Assembly (NCBI GenBank): GCA_016704435.1
Contig: JADJAB010000001.1
Location: forward strand, 186,001-250,000
Reading direction: 5' to 3'
Source of the DNA: Rhodobacter sp.
Lineage (GTDB): Bacteria > Pseudomonadota > Alphaproteobacteria > Rhodobacterales > Rhodobacteraceae
DNA: 64,000 nucleotides
Of this stretch, positions 35,690 through 45,133 are shown piece after piece. Position numbers and translations under genes: made by a program. Position 1 is the stretch's first letter. Each line of letters starts with the position of its first letter. The notes under the pieces were generated by a model that worked only from the letters and a program-made list of their open reading frames with translations, made no database searches and was not told the DNA's origin.

Positions 35690-36145
35690 TCAACCTCCTG
35701 TCGCGTCATTGAATTTTTCCGGGTCGTGGTAGTCGCCGGGCCCTCCGTCCAGCCAGGCGTACAGCTCCCAGACGGTGCCGTCGGGGTCGTAGAAATAGGC
35801 GCAGCGGGCGTTCCAGACGTGATTGGCCGGGGGCGCCTGAAAGGCGACGTCCTTGGCAAGCAGGTCTTGATACAGCTGATCCAGCGCTGCCGGGGACGGC
35901 AGTTCGATGGCGATGCAGACCTTGTGGCCATCGCGTCCGGGGCGGTCGGGCACCCCGGTGTGGCGCGAGATATGGCCGATTTCCCAGGCGGCAAGGGTCA
36001 TCCCCTCCATCTCGAAATCGGCAAAGCCTTCGGCACGGCGGCGCAAGGTCAGGCCCAGCTTTTCGGTGTAGAAGGCCACCGTGTTTTCGATGTTGTCCAC
36101 CAAGAGGCAGATGTCGGTGATGCGTTTCACGGCGGCAAGGCTCAT
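35690..36145 (-). CDS. VOC (glyoxalase/bleomycin-resistance) family protein
   Basis: A 151-residue protein with the single-module VOC fold: an N-terminal DICLLVDNIENTVAFYTEKLGL and a C-terminal CAYFYDPDGTVWELYAWLDGG, whose glutamate is a likely metal ligand. Members are metal-dependent lyases, isomerases or dioxygenases. It overlaps the gntR stop by four bases and is one base from the solute-binding gene, so it is firmly part of this operon. The reaction is not predictable from sequence. Confidence 0.85.
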   Translation of the reverse strand: MSLAAVKRITDICLLVDNIENTVAFYTEKLGLTLRRRAEGFADFEMEGMTLAAWEIGHISRHTGVPDRPGRDGHKVCIAIELPSPAALDQLYQDLLAKDVAFQAPPANHVWNARCAYFYDPDGTVWELYAWLDGGPGDYHDPEKFNDATGG

Positions 36146-36875
36146 GGCCGGTCTCCTGTCTGTCTTTCGGGCAGCACCGCGCCGACGCGGCGGGCGGAAT
36201 TCAGCATGTGGCTCCGCATTGCGGCGCGGGCGCGGATGGCATCGCGGGCAGCCAGCGCGTCATAGATGGCCTGATGCTCGGCGATGGTTTCATCGACCAC
36301 CACCTCGACGGGTTGGGCGCGCCGGGCCAGATAGATCGTGTCGCGGATCTGGCTGGCGATGAAGCTGGTGAAGGTCAGGATATAGGCGTTGCCGGTGGCG
36401 CGGCTGATCTCGCGGTGAAATTCCAGATCGGCGGCGACGCTGTCGTCGCGGGTTCGTTCCTGGCCCTGCATGCGGTCAGCGCGTCGGCCAGAATGGCCAG
36501 CCCCTCGGCCTGCATCCGGGTGGCGGCAAGGCCTGCGGCCTCGGTTTCCAGAATGGCGCGCAGTTCGAACAGCTGGCCCAGATCATCGGCATCTCCCAAA
36601 GACAGCGGGTCCAGCCGGATCACCTTGCTGTCCTGCGGTGCCAGCGCATAGGCGCCGGAGCCTTGCCGCACATAGATCAGCCCATCGGCGCGCAGTTGCG
36701 AGATCGCCTCGCGCACCACATTGCGGCTGACGCCGAGTTCGGCGGCCAGACTGGTTTCCGGCGGCAGGCGGCTTTCCGGCGCGATCCGGCCAGAGCGGAT
36801 TTCGCGCGACAGATGCTCGGCCACGCGGGTGGGCAGCGAGGCCGTGGCACCCAGGCCGATTGCCGGTTTCTTCAT
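36142..36875 (-). CDS. GntR-family (FadR/FCD-type) regulator (one-base frameshift)
   Basis: The N-terminal winged helix begins MKKPAIGLGATASLPTRVAE at 36875 and has SRNVVREAISQLRADGLIYV. The C-terminal FCD ligand domain includes ADLEFHREISRATGN, with metal-binding residues. The two parts lie in different frames; a single missing base near 36468, between ADALTA and MQGQERTR, explains the break. Corrected length is about 244 residues, normal for the family. It likely controls its own operon. The start overlaps the FAD oxidase stop by four bases. Confidence 0.85.
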
Positions 36876-38323
36876 GCTGCGTCCTCCGGCCCGGTCAGCA
36901 GACAGCCCGGGTTCATCCGCCAATCGGGATCGAAGGCCGTCTTGATCCGGCGCAAGAGGTCCAGCCGGTCGGGCGCGGAGGTGCGTGCAAACCAACCGGC
37001 CTTGGTCCGCCCGATCCCGTGTTCAGCCGAGAACGATCCCGACAGCGACAGGGTGATGTCGAAGATCCGCGCTTCGATCCCGGCACCCGTTTCGCGCGCC
37101 AGATCCTGCGCCATGCCGTCGGGCGGCAGCGCGTTGAAATGGATGTTGCCGTCGCCCATGTGGCCGTAGGCCTGCGAAATCCAGCCGGGGTAGTGCTGCG
37201 CCAGCATCGCCTCCAGTGCCGCCACCAGGCGCGGCACGTCGCCCAGCCGCACCGACACATCGCTGCGCACGTGATAACCGCGCTTGGAATGGCCCTCGAC
37301 GATGCCTTCGCGCAGGGCCCAGAACCTTGCGGCTTGCCGGTCCGACTGCGCCAGCACGGCATCCTGCGCCAGACCCTTTTCCATCGCCTCGGCCAGCAGG
37401 TTTTCCAGCATTTCGGTCAGCGTCAGCCGCGTGACGGTGCTCAGCCGGATCAGCACATGCGGCTGCCTCGAATGGCGGCGTCAGATTTGGGTCGACCAGC
37501 CGCGCCAGCGCTGGGCAGGTGGCGGACATCACCTCGAACCCGGTCAGGCACTCATAGGCCGCCCGCGCACATGGCGAAACAGCGCCAGCGCCGCGTCGAA
37601 GCCGTCGCAGCCGACATAGGCGGTGGCGGTGGTGCCGTGGCTGGGGGTCAGCCGCAGACAGGCCGCGGTCATGATGCCGAAGGCGCCTTCGCCGCCGATG
37701 GCGATTCGCAGCGGATCGGGGCCGCGGTTGTCCTTGTGCAGCCCCGAGATCGAAGAGATCACGCGCCCGTCCGCCAGCACCATCTCCAGCCCCTGCACAT
37801 GCGCCCCGGTCATGCCGTGCCGCACCACCTGCACGCCGCCCGCGTTGGTCGAGACCAGCCCGCCGATCTGCGCCGAACCCTGCGAGCCGATGGAGACCGG
37901 AAACTCCAGCCCATGCCCGGCCAGCGCGACCTGCAGGTTTTGCAGAACCACGCCGGCTTCGACCGTGGCCGTCATGTTGTCGGGGTCGATGCCGCGGATG
38001 GCCTTCAGCCGCGCGGTAGAAACCACGACGCAATCGGCGGTCTCGCGCTGCGCACCACCCACAAGGCCGGTGTGCCCGCCCTGCGGAATGACGCCAACCC
38101 CGGCCTTGGCGCAAAGCTGGCAGATCCGCGACACGGCCTGAACGCTGTCGGGGCGCAGCACGGCAAGGCAACGACCGGTCCGGTCGCGTGACCAGTCCTC
38201 GACATAGGGACCGGCGATGGCGTCGCCGGTCAGCACGCTGGCTGCGCCCAACTCCTCAGCCAACTGCCGCAGCAGACTGGCGGTTGCAGTCGAATCATCC
38301 GGGGGGGAGGCCGTGTCCTGCAT
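36872..38323 (-). CDS. FAD-linked oxidase, D-2-hydroxyacid dehydrogenase type (two frameshifts)
   Basis: A GlcD/D-2-hydroxyglutarate-dehydrogenase-like flavoprotein of about 480 residues after correction. The N-terminal FAD domain has GVIPQGGHTGLVGGA and SIGSQGSAQIGGLVSTNAGG. The C-terminal domain has HMGDGNIHFN and SAEHGIGRTK, typical of enzymes that oxidise D-2-hydroxyacids. Frame changes occur near 37566 (one base missing) and 37467 (one extra base). It is the first gene of the minus-strand operon. Two adjacent ATG codons (38326, 38323) could both serve as start. Confidence 0.85.
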
Positions 38324-38390
38324 CATGCGAACTACAATTGACCAATTCGTCCTACAAGTAAACAAATTTCGCGAACGCCCGAAATTGGAT

Positions 38391-38402
38391 TTGACTAGTC
38401 AA
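38391..38402. promoter_or_regulatory. perfect palindrome, candidate HutC-type regulator operator
   Basis: TTGACTAGTCAA is a perfect 12-base palindrome in the 101-base region between the divergent FAD oxidase and hutC-type genes. GntR/HutC regulators commonly bind palindromes with a central CTAG or TATA core, so this is a likely site for the neighbouring regulator. It lies 23 bases before that gene's start codon. Confidence 0.55.
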
Positions 38403-38424
38403 CCAGTTCGCTCAATATGAAAGC

Positions 38425-39163
38425 ATGTCCGACTCGATGCCCCGATACCGCGCCCTGGCCGAGCAGCTCCGGCGCGATTACCTTGGCGGCTCCGCCCTGC
38501 CGGGTGACCGCCTGCCGCCCGAGGCCGAGTTCTGCCGGCGCTTTGGCGTGGCGCGCGGCACGGTGGTGAGGGCGATCGAGATGCTTGTTGCCGAGGGCGC
38601 TGGTGCGGCGTCAGGGTGCGGGTACCTTCGTTTCCGATCCGGGACTGCGCCGCCGTCAGGGTGCGCTGCAAAGCTTCACCCAGTCCATGCAGGCGCTGGA
38701 ACGCGAGATCACGCATCAGGTTCTGTCCGTCGAAGCCTTGCCGGAGCAGGCTTCGCTGGCGCTTGGCTCGACCGAAGCCATGGTGCGGCTGACGCGGCTG
38801 CGCTTTCTCGACCTGACGCCGATGGCGCTGCATGTCTCATCCATCCCAACAAGCCTGTTCCGCCAGGTCGAAGCGGCCAACCCCGCAGCACTGGAGCCCG
38901 GCAAGCGGGCCAGCTTTTCGCTTTATGCCGCCTTCGGTGCCGCAGGCCATCCGGTCGCGCGCGCCAAGGAAAGCAACGTGGCACGGCTGGCAACTGCGAC
39001 CGAGGCGAAGCTGCTGCAAGCACCGCAGCCTCTGGCCGTGATGGAGGTCTGGCGGATGAGCCGCGAGGCCTCTGGCCGGCTTATCGACGCGACGCGGGCG
39101 GTCTACCTGACCGGCAACTACAGCGTCGAAATCGAACTGGTCCGCCATGGGGCGGCAGGATGA
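38425..39163 (+). CDS. GntR/HutC-family regulator with UTRA domain (one-base frameshift)
   Basis: The N-terminal winged helix reads YRALAEQLRRDYLGG...FCRRFGVARGTVVRAIEML, a HutC-type DNA-binding domain. The UTRA ligand domain follows, ending YLTGNYSVEIELVRHG. The frame changes near 38600, just after EMLVAEG; removing one base restores LVRRQGAGTF, the conserved end of the wing. Corrected length is about 245 residues. It leads the plus-strand nucleoside-type operon and diverges from the FAD oxidase operon. Confidence 0.85.
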
Positions 39164-39201
39164 ACGGGCCCGAAGCGACTGCCCAATGAGGAGGAGAAGA
39201 C

Positions 39202-40224
39202 ATGCGAAAGACACTCGGACTGACGACGGCGGTCCTGTTGGGGCTGGGCCTTCCGGTCCAGGCCAATGATGCGCCGGTTGCGCTGATCATCGCGCAGGGC
39301 GGCCTTGGCGATGGGTCGTGGAACGACACCGCCTATGCCGGCTTTCAGGCGGGGTTGGCGGAGACCGGCCTTGACGGCAAGCCGATCGAATCGAACGATG
39401 TCGCCGCCCAGGGCGAAGAAATCATGCGCCGCGCCGCCGATGCCGGCTTTGGTCTGGTGATCTCGCTGGAATGGATTCACGGCGAGCCGATGGAAATGCT
39501 GGCGCCGGACTATCCCGATACCGACTGGGTGATCATGAACCAGACGCGGCAGGGGGCGAACGTCGCCTCGGTTGTCTTTGGCGAGCATGAGGGCAGCTAT
39601 CTGGCCGGTGCGCTGGCCGCGCAGGTGACGACCGACACCTCGATCCCCGGCATCAACGCCGACCCGGTGATCGGCGTCATCGGCGGGGTGAAATCGCCCG
39701 GCATCGACAAGTTCATCTCGGGCTTCATCGAGGGCGCCAAGGCGATCAACCCCGATGTCGAGGTGAAGGTTGCCTATGCCGAGACCTTCGGCGATCCGGC
39801 CAAGGGCGAGCAGATGGCCCAGGCGATGTTCGACGAGGGCGCCGATATCGTCTACCAGGTCGCCGGCGGCACCGGCATCGGCATCATCAATGCCGCCAAG
39901 GCTTCGGGTCACTACGCCATCGGTGTCGACACCGATCAGGACGGCATCGCGCCGGGCAGCGTGCTGACCTCGATGGTCAAGCGTGTGGACGTGGCGGTTG
40001 CCGGCATCCTGCGGGACTACAAGGCCGACAAGTTCCCCGGCGGCACGGAAATGGTGTTCGGTCTGGCGCAGAACGGCGTCGGGCTTTCGCCGATGACCCA
40101 TACCAAGGACATCATCCCCGCCGCCTATCTGGAAAGGGTCGAGGCGCTGAAGGCCGACATCATTTCCGGCAAGATCACGGTCTGGGACGTGTCGACCCAG
40201 GGCTATCCGGACTTCTTCAACTAG
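39202..40224 (+). CDS. BMP-family (nucleoside-type) ABC transporter substrate-binding protein
   Basis: A 340-residue periplasmic protein of the basic membrane protein/PnrA class. A Sec signal peptide ends at about VQA (residue 21); no lipobox cysteine is seen, so it is probably soluble. Family motifs are GGLGDGSWNDTAYAGF, GEHEGSYLAGALAA and GGVKSPGIDKFISGFIEGA. BMP proteins characterised so far bind purine or pyrimidine nucleosides. A strong GAGGAGGAG site precedes the ATG. The two-domain ATPase and two permeases that follow form the complete importer. Confidence 0.9.
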   Translation: MRKTLGLTTAVLLGLGLPVQANDAPVALIIAQGGLGDGSWNDTAYAGFQAGLAETGLDGKPIESNDVAAQGEEIMRRAADAGFGLVISLEWIHGEPMEMLAPDYPDTDWVIMNQTRQGANVASVVFGEHEGSYLAGALAAQVTTDTSIPGINADPVIGVIGGVKSPGIDKFISGFIEGAKAINPDVEVKVAYAETFGDPAKGEQMAQAMFDEGADIVYQVAGGTGIGIINAAKASGHYAIGVDTDQDGIAPGSVLTSMVKRVDVAVAGILRDYKADKFPGGTEMVFGLAQNGVGLSPMTHTKDIIPAAYLERVEALKADIISGKITVWDVSTQGYPDFFN

Positions 40225-40233
40225 GCATTGCGC

Positions 40234-40264
40234 GCGGCCGGGTTGGTTCTGGCTGCGCGGCCGC
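40234..40264 (+). terminator. possible stem-loop after the BMP binding-protein gene
   Basis: GCGGCCG (40234-40240) and CGGCCGC (40258-40264) can form a seven-base stem with a 17-base loop in the 58-base gap before the ATPase gene. No T-run follows, so it is more likely an mRNA-stabilising or attenuating hairpin than a terminator. The GC-rich setting makes chance pairing possible. Confidence 0.35.
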
Positions 40265-40282
40265 ACTGCCGCAGGGGGGACG

Positions 40283-41830
40283 ATGACGCACAAGAACGAC
40301 CACGCCGGTGTCGTCCTCGGGGCGGACCGCCTGAGCAAGGCCTATGGCCCGGTGCAGGCCAACCGTGACATCTCGCTGGCGTTGGGGGCTGGCGAGATCC
40401 ACGCCATCGTTGGCGAGAACGGTGCGGGCAAATCGACCCTGATGCGGATGTTGCAAGGCATGGAACGGCCCGATAGCGGCAGCGTCATCCTTGACGGAGC
40501 ACCGGTCAGCCTGTCGGGCCCCGCCGAGGCAATGGCCCGTGGCATCGGCATGGTGCATCAGGAATTCATGCTGGCACCCGACCTGACGCTTTTGCAAAAC
40601 CTCATCCTTGGCAGCGAGCCGATGACCGCGGGCCCGCTACGCCGCATCGACTGGGCTGCGGCCGAGGCCGATGGCAAGCGGCTGGCCGCGAAGATCGGCG
40701 TGGAGGTGGACTGGCATGTCCCCGCCGGTTCGGCGCCGGTTCACATCCAGCAGTTCACCGAGATCATCCGGCTGTTGCGCCGCGGTGCGCGCATCCTGAT
40801 CCTGGACGAGCCGACGGCCGTTCTTGCCCCGCCGCAGGTCGAAGAACTGTTCGCGCTGTTGCGGCTCTTGCGGGCCGATGGTGCCTCGATGCTGTTCATC
40901 TCGCACAAGATCCCCGAGGTCACCGCCCTGGCCGACCGGGTCACCGTGATCCGGCGCGGCGAGGTGGTGTTTGCCGCCGCGATTGCCGACACCAGTGGCG
41001 AAGAGATCGCCGGTCATATCGTCGGCACCGAGGCGCCGCCGCCGCCGGTGCCTCTGGCCGCGCGGGCGGGCAGGACCGGCCCGGTGCTGGCGCTGGACCG
41101 GCTTTGTACCGGCAAACACCAGCATGTGCGGGCGTTGCGCGACATCTCGCTGACGCTTCATGCCGGCGAGATCGTCGGCCTGGCCGGTGTGGCCGGCAAT
41201 GGCCAAAGCGAGTTGGCCGAGGTGCTGGCCGGCCTGCGCACTGCCGAGACCGGGCGGATCGCGCTGAACGGCGCCGATCTGACTTTGGCCGATACGGCGG
41301 CGCGGCGTGCAGCCGGGCTGGGATACATCAGCGCCGATCGCCGGTATGAGGGGCTTTGCCTGCCCGCGACCATCGCGCTGAACACCATGGCGGGCAGCCA
41401 GCGTCGCCCGCCGGTGGCGCGCGGCCCGTTTCTGCGACCCGCCGCCTTGCTTCAGGGCGCCCGCGCGCGGCTTGACCATCTGAAGGTGCGCTATGGCCGG
41501 CTGGGCGACCCGGTCTCCAGCCTCTCGGGCGGCAACCAGCAAAAGCTGGTCTTCGCGCGCGAGATTGCCACCGATCCGGCGGTGCTGGTGGTATCGCAGC
41601 CGACCCGCGGCGTCGATCTGAACGGGATCGCGACGATCCACCGGCTTCTGGGCGATTACCGCGCGGCGGGCGGTGCGGTGCTGCTCATGTCGGAAGAGCT
41701 TGACGAGATCATGGCCCTTTCCGACCGCATTCTGGTCATGGCCGATGGCGCCATTGTCGGCGAACTGCCACGCGGCGCCTCGATGCAGGAGATCGGGCGA
41801 ATGATGGTGATGGGGGCCGATCATGGCTGA
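40283..41830 (+). CDS. BMP-type ABC transporter ATP-binding protein (two nucleotide-binding domains)
   Basis: A 515-residue ATPase with two tandem domains, as in NupO/YufO-type nucleoside importers. Domain 1 has Walker A GENGAGKST and Walker B ILILDEPTAVLAP. Where the usual signature would be, it has APVHIQQFTEIIRLL, without the LSxGQ core. Domain 2 has a degenerate Walker A (AGVAGNGQSEL) but a full signature LSGGNQQK. Each domain therefore lacks one element. It overlaps the first permease by eight bases. Confidence 0.92.
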   Translation: MTHKNDHAGVVLGADRLSKAYGPVQANRDISLALGAGEIHAIVGENGAGKSTLMRMLQGMERPDSGSVILDGAPVSLSGPAEAMARGIGMVHQEFMLAPDLTLLQNLILGSEPMTAGPLRRIDWAAAEADGKRLAAKIGVEVDWHVPAGSAPVHIQQFTEIIRLLRRGARILILDEPTAVLAPPQVEELFALLRLLRADGASMLFISHKIPEVTALADRVTVIRRGEVVFAAAIADTSGEEIAGHIVGTEAPPPPVPLAARAGRTGPVLALDRLCTGKHQHVRALRDISLTLHAGEIVGLAGVAGNGQSELAEVLAGLRTAETGRIALNGADLTLADTAARRAAGLGYISADRRYEGLCLPATIALNTMAGSQRRPPVARGPFLRPAALLQGARARLDHLKVRYGRLGDPVSSLSGGNQQKLVFAREIATDPAVLVVSQPTRGVDLNGIATIHRLLGDYRAAGGAVLLMSEELDEIMALSDRILVMADGAIVGELPRGASMQEIGRMMVMGADHG

Positions 41831-42866
41831 CATTCGATTCGCGGCGATGCTTGCCAGCCTGCGCGCGCTGTTGGTGCCTTTTGCGGTGGCGCTGATCCTT
41901 GCGGGTATCGTGCTGATCGTGATCGGAGAAAACCCACTGGCGATCTTCGGCCTTCTGGCCGAGGAATCCTTCGGCTCGGCCCGGCGCATCGCCTCGACCC
42001 TGTCGTCGGCGACACCGCTGCTGTTCACCGCCGTCGCTACCGCGATCTGCTTTCGCGCCGGGGTGTTCAATGTCGGCGTCGAGGGGGCGTTTCTGGTTGG
42101 CGGGCTGGCGGCGGTCTTCGTGGCCTTTGCCCTGCCTGCCGGTCTCGGGATCACGCTGATCCCGCTGGCGCTGGTCGCGGCCATGGCGGCGGGGGCGATC
42201 TGGCTGTGGTTTCCCGGCTGGCTACTGGCTCGGTTCGAGGTCGATGAGGTGGTCTCGACTCTGATGCTGAACTTCATCGCCGCGGCGATCACCGGCTATC
42301 TGGTGAACGGGCCGCTGCTGTCGGCCTCGGCCGGCAACAACATGACGCCGGCCATCCATGACGCGGCGCATCTGCCGCGGCTGATGCCGCCGTCAACCCT
42401 GCATGCCGGCTTTCTGATCGGCATCGCGGTGATGGTGCTTTACGGTCTGTGGTGCCGCTATACGCCCGCCGGCGTCGAGGGCGGGCTGGTCGGATTGAAC
42501 CGGCGCTTTGCCCGCGCGATGGGCATTTCGGTGTCCGGCACGATGATCACCGTGATGTGCCTTTCGGGGGCCATCGCGGGGCTGGGGGGCGCGTCGCATG
42601 GGCTGGGCCAGCTGTTCCGGTTCTCCGACGCCTTTTCGCCGGGCTACGGCTTTACCGGCATGGCGGTGGCGCTTTTGGGACGCAACCATCCGGTCGGCAT
42701 GATCGTCGGCGCGGTCCTGTTCGGCGCGCTGGCCTCGGCCGGCACGACCATACAGCTGTTCTCGTCGGTCCCGCTGGATCTGGTCGATATCATCCAGGGC
42801 CTGGTGATGATCTTTGCGGTCATGGAGCTTGCCCTGCCGCGACTGCGGAGGCGCCGCCATGCTTGA
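41823..42866 (+). CDS. BMP-type ABC transporter permease 1
   Basis: A 347-residue multi-span membrane protein of the BPD_transp_2 class, homologous to NupP/YufP. Signature segments are ICFRAGVFNVGVEGAFLVGG, VSTLMLNFIAAAITGYLVNG and GYGFTGMAVALLGRNHPVGM. It forms the membrane channel with permease 2, whose start lies eight bases before its stop. Confidence 0.92.
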   Translation: MADIRFAAMLASLRALLVPFAVALILAGIVLIVIGENPLAIFGLLAEESFGSARRIASTLSSATPLLFTAVATAICFRAGVFNVGVEGAFLVGGLAAVFVAFALPAGLGITLIPLALVAAMAAGAIWLWFPGWLLARFEVDEVVSTLMLNFIAAAITGYLVNGPLLSASAGNNMTPAIHDAAHLPRLMPPSTLHAGFLIGIAVMVLYGLWCRYTPAGVEGGLVGLNRRFARAMGISVSGTMITVMCLSGAIAGLGGASHGLGQLFRFSDAFSPGYGFTGMAVALLGRNHPVGMIVGAVLFGALASAGTTIQLFSSVPLDLVDIIQGLVMIFAVMELALPRLRRRRHA

Positions 42867-43749
42867 ACAGATCCTTGCGGCATCCATCGTGCTGACGACG
42901 CCCATCCTGCTGGCGGCGATGGGCGGGCTGGTCAACCGGCAGTCCGGCATCGTCAACATCGGGCTCGAGGCCAAGATCCTGGCCGGTGCGCTGGTGGCGG
43001 TGATCGTGTCTTCGGCCACTGGCAGCTGGCTTCTGGCCTCTCTGGCTGCGCTGGCGGTCGGCGCGGTGATCGGCTGGCTGTTTGCGCTGACCATTACCCG
43101 CGGCAATGCCAACATGATCGTCGCGGGGCTGGGGTTGAACGTGCTGGTGGCGGGCGCGATCGGCTTCATCCTCAGCTGGCAATACGGCACGTCGGGCACG
43201 CTGCGGTTGCCGGATGTGGCGCTGCTGCCGCATGTGCTGCCCGCAGCGGTGGCAGAGATTCCGGTGCTGGGGCGGATGCTGGCCGCGCTGGACCCGCTGA
43301 CGGTGCTGGCCTGGGCGAGCGTTGCCGCCTTGCCCTTCGTGCTGGCCGATACCCGCTTTGGCCTGCGGCTGCGCGCCACCGGCAATGCGCCGCAGGTGGC
43401 CCGTGCGCTTGGCCTTGACGCCCGCCGCATCCAGGAGGCGACGACGGCCATCGCCGGCGGGTTCTCGGGCCTTGCCGGGGCGCATCTGGCGCTGACTTCA
43501 ATCGGGCTGTTCAACGAGGGTCTGTCGGGCGGGCGCGGCTTCATCGCGCTGGCCGCGTTCTACTTCGGGCGCGACAGGCCCTGGCCCACCGCCATGGTCT
43601 GTCTCATGTTCGGCTTTCTCGACGCCACGCAAATCCGGCTGCAGACCGCGGGACTGCCGCCCAAGCTGATCGGGATGATCCCCTATGCCATGGTTCTGGC
43701 GGCGCTGATCCTGGCTTCGGTCCGCAACAAGAAAAGGAAAGCCGCATGA
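42859..43749 (+). CDS. BMP-type ABC transporter permease 2
   Basis: A 296-residue permease homologous to NupQ/YufQ. It begins MLEQILAASIVLTTPILLAA, then GGLVNRQSGIVNIGLEAKIL, the mark of the second permease in these importers, and later contains GRGFIALAAFYFGRDRPW. Its stop overlaps the start of the hydrolase gene by four bases. Confidence 0.92.
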   Translation: MLEQILAASIVLTTPILLAAMGGLVNRQSGIVNIGLEAKILAGALVAVIVSSATGSWLLASLAALAVGAVIGWLFALTITRGNANMIVAGLGLNVLVAGAIGFILSWQYGTSGTLRLPDVALLPHVLPAAVAEIPVLGRMLAALDPLTVLAWASVAALPFVLADTRFGLRLRATGNAPQVARALGLDARRIQEATTAIAGGFSGLAGAHLALTSIGLFNEGLSGGRGFIALAAFYFGRDRPWPTAMVCLMFGFLDATQIRLQTAGLPPKLIGMIPYAMVLAALILASVRNKKRKAA

Positions 43750-44303
43750 CACGCACGGCGCTCTTGGTCATCGACATGCAGAATTCCTTCCTGCACCCAC
43801 AGGGCGAGAACTTCTACCCGGCCGCCCCAGAGGTCCTCGCCCCGGTGCAGCGGCTGATCGCGGCGGCACGGGCGGCGGGAGCGGTGGTCGTCCATGTCGC
43901 CGACCGCCACCGCGACGGGTTCGAGGATTTCGAGCAGATCCGCCTGCCGCGCCATTGCGTGCATGGCAGCCACAACGCGGCGTTCTACGAGGGCTTCGGC
44001 CCCGTCGGCACGGCGCGCGAAATCCTGATCGAGAAACGCCGCTACTCGGCCTTTTTCGCCACTGACCTTGGCCTGTTCCTGCGCGAGCAGGGAGTCGGCC
44101 GGGTGGTCATCTGCGGGGTCAAGACCAATGTCTGCGTCCGCGCCACGACGCAGGATGCCTTTGCCAACGGGTTGCAGGTGGTGGTCGCGCGCGAGGCCAC
44201 CAACTCCAACCGCGCCCATCTGGCCGAGGCGACGCTGGAGGACATCGACCGCTACTTTGGCCGCGTGGTGCCGCTGGCCGAAGCCGAGGGGATGTTTGCG
44301 TGA
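43746..44303 (+). CDS. cysteine hydrolase, isochorismatase/nicotinamidase-like
   Basis: A 185-residue hydrolase of the isochorismatase superfamily. The catalytic triad is D10 (LLVIDMQNSF), K97 (IEKRRYSAFF) and C130 (GVKTNVCVRAT). In addition D53-R-H55 and H70 (LPRHCVHGS) line up with the metal site of nicotinamidases (D-x-H plus H in a W/P-x-HC-x-x-G context). That makes amide hydrolysis of nicotinamide or a related compound plausible. It lies inside the transporter operon, overlapping the genes on both sides by four bases. Ureidoacrylate- or carbamoyl-type hydrolysis is an alternative. Confidence 0.82.
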   Translation: MTRTALLVIDMQNSFLHPQGENFYPAAPEVLAPVQRLIAAARAAGAVVVHVADRHRDGFEDFEQIRLPRHCVHGSHNAAFYEGFGPVGTAREILIEKRRYSAFFATDLGLFLREQGVGRVVICGVKTNVCVRATTQDAFANGLQVVVAREATNSNRAHLAEATLEDIDRYFGRVVPLAEAEGMFA

Positions 44304-45133
44304 CCCACCTTGTCGTGACCGGATATGCCAGCCTCGATCATGTGCTTGTCCTTGCGGGCGACATCGCCAAGGATCGCACCACAAGGGTGACACGCCGCGA
44401 CCCTGCCGCATGGCCGCGCGCAGGGGGCTGCCCGACCTATGTGGCGCAGGCGGCGGTGCGGGCCGGCCAGCGCGCAGCACCCGTGGTCTGGATCGGCGAC
44501 GATGCGCCCGGCCGGGCGCTGGTTGCGCAATATGCATCGGCGGGGCTGGACGGTGCCGGCGTCGCCACTCTGAAGGGTGGGCGGTCGCCGATCTCGGTGC
44601 TGGCCTATCAGCCCGATGGTGCGGTCTCCTGCCTTTATGACCCCGGTTTTGCCGGGCAAGAGCGGCTGTCCGAGGCACAGGCCGCGCTGATCGCCGGGGC
44701 AAGCCATCTGTGCCTGACGGTGGGGCCGGGCCATCTGGTGGACGCGATCCTGGGCAGCGCGCCGGCCTCGGCCCGGCTTTACTGGGCGGTCAAGAATGAT
44801 ACGCAATCCTTTGACGATACGGCGCGGGCCAAGCTGTCGCAACGCGCCGACGTGATCTTTTGCAACCATGCCGAACAGGAGCTGATCCTGGGCGGTACTG
44901 CGGTCCGGGTGGTGACCCACGGCGCAGCGGGGGCCGAGGTGATCGGACGGACGGGCAGCATCCGCGCCCCGGTCCCGCGCCGGATCACAGCCAGCGACGC
45001 CACCGGTGCTGGCGACAGTTTCGCGGGCGGCTACATCGCCGCCGAAATGGCCGGGATCACAGACCCGGCCGCAGCGTTGCAGGCCGGCATGGCCGCCGCG
45101 GCGCAGCTATTGATGGAAAGGCAGGACCAATGA
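44300..45133 (+). CDS. PfkB/ribokinase-family kinase
   Basis: A 277-residue kinase with the family C-terminal active site SDATGAGDSFAGGYIAAEMAG and the N-terminal GYASLDHVL...GGCPTYVAQAAVRAG. The family includes ribokinases, adenosine kinases and other nucleoside kinases. Next to a nucleoside importer and a phosphorylase it probably phosphorylates a nucleoside or a released sugar. It starts in the last codon of the hydrolase gene and overlaps the phosphorylase start by four bases. Confidence 0.88.
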   Translation: MTHLVVTGYASLDHVLVLAGDIAKDRTTRVTRRDPAAWPRAGGCPTYVAQAAVRAGQRAAPVVWIGDDAPGRALVAQYASAGLDGAGVATLKGGRSPISVLAYQPDGAVSCLYDPGFAGQERLSEAQAALIAGASHLCLTVGPGHLVDAILGSAPASARLYWAVKNDTQSFDDTARAKLSQRADVIFCNHAEQELILGGTAVRVVTHGAAGAEVIGRTGSIRAPVPRRITASDATGAGDSFAGGYIAAEMAGITDPAAALQAGMAAAAQLLMERQDQ

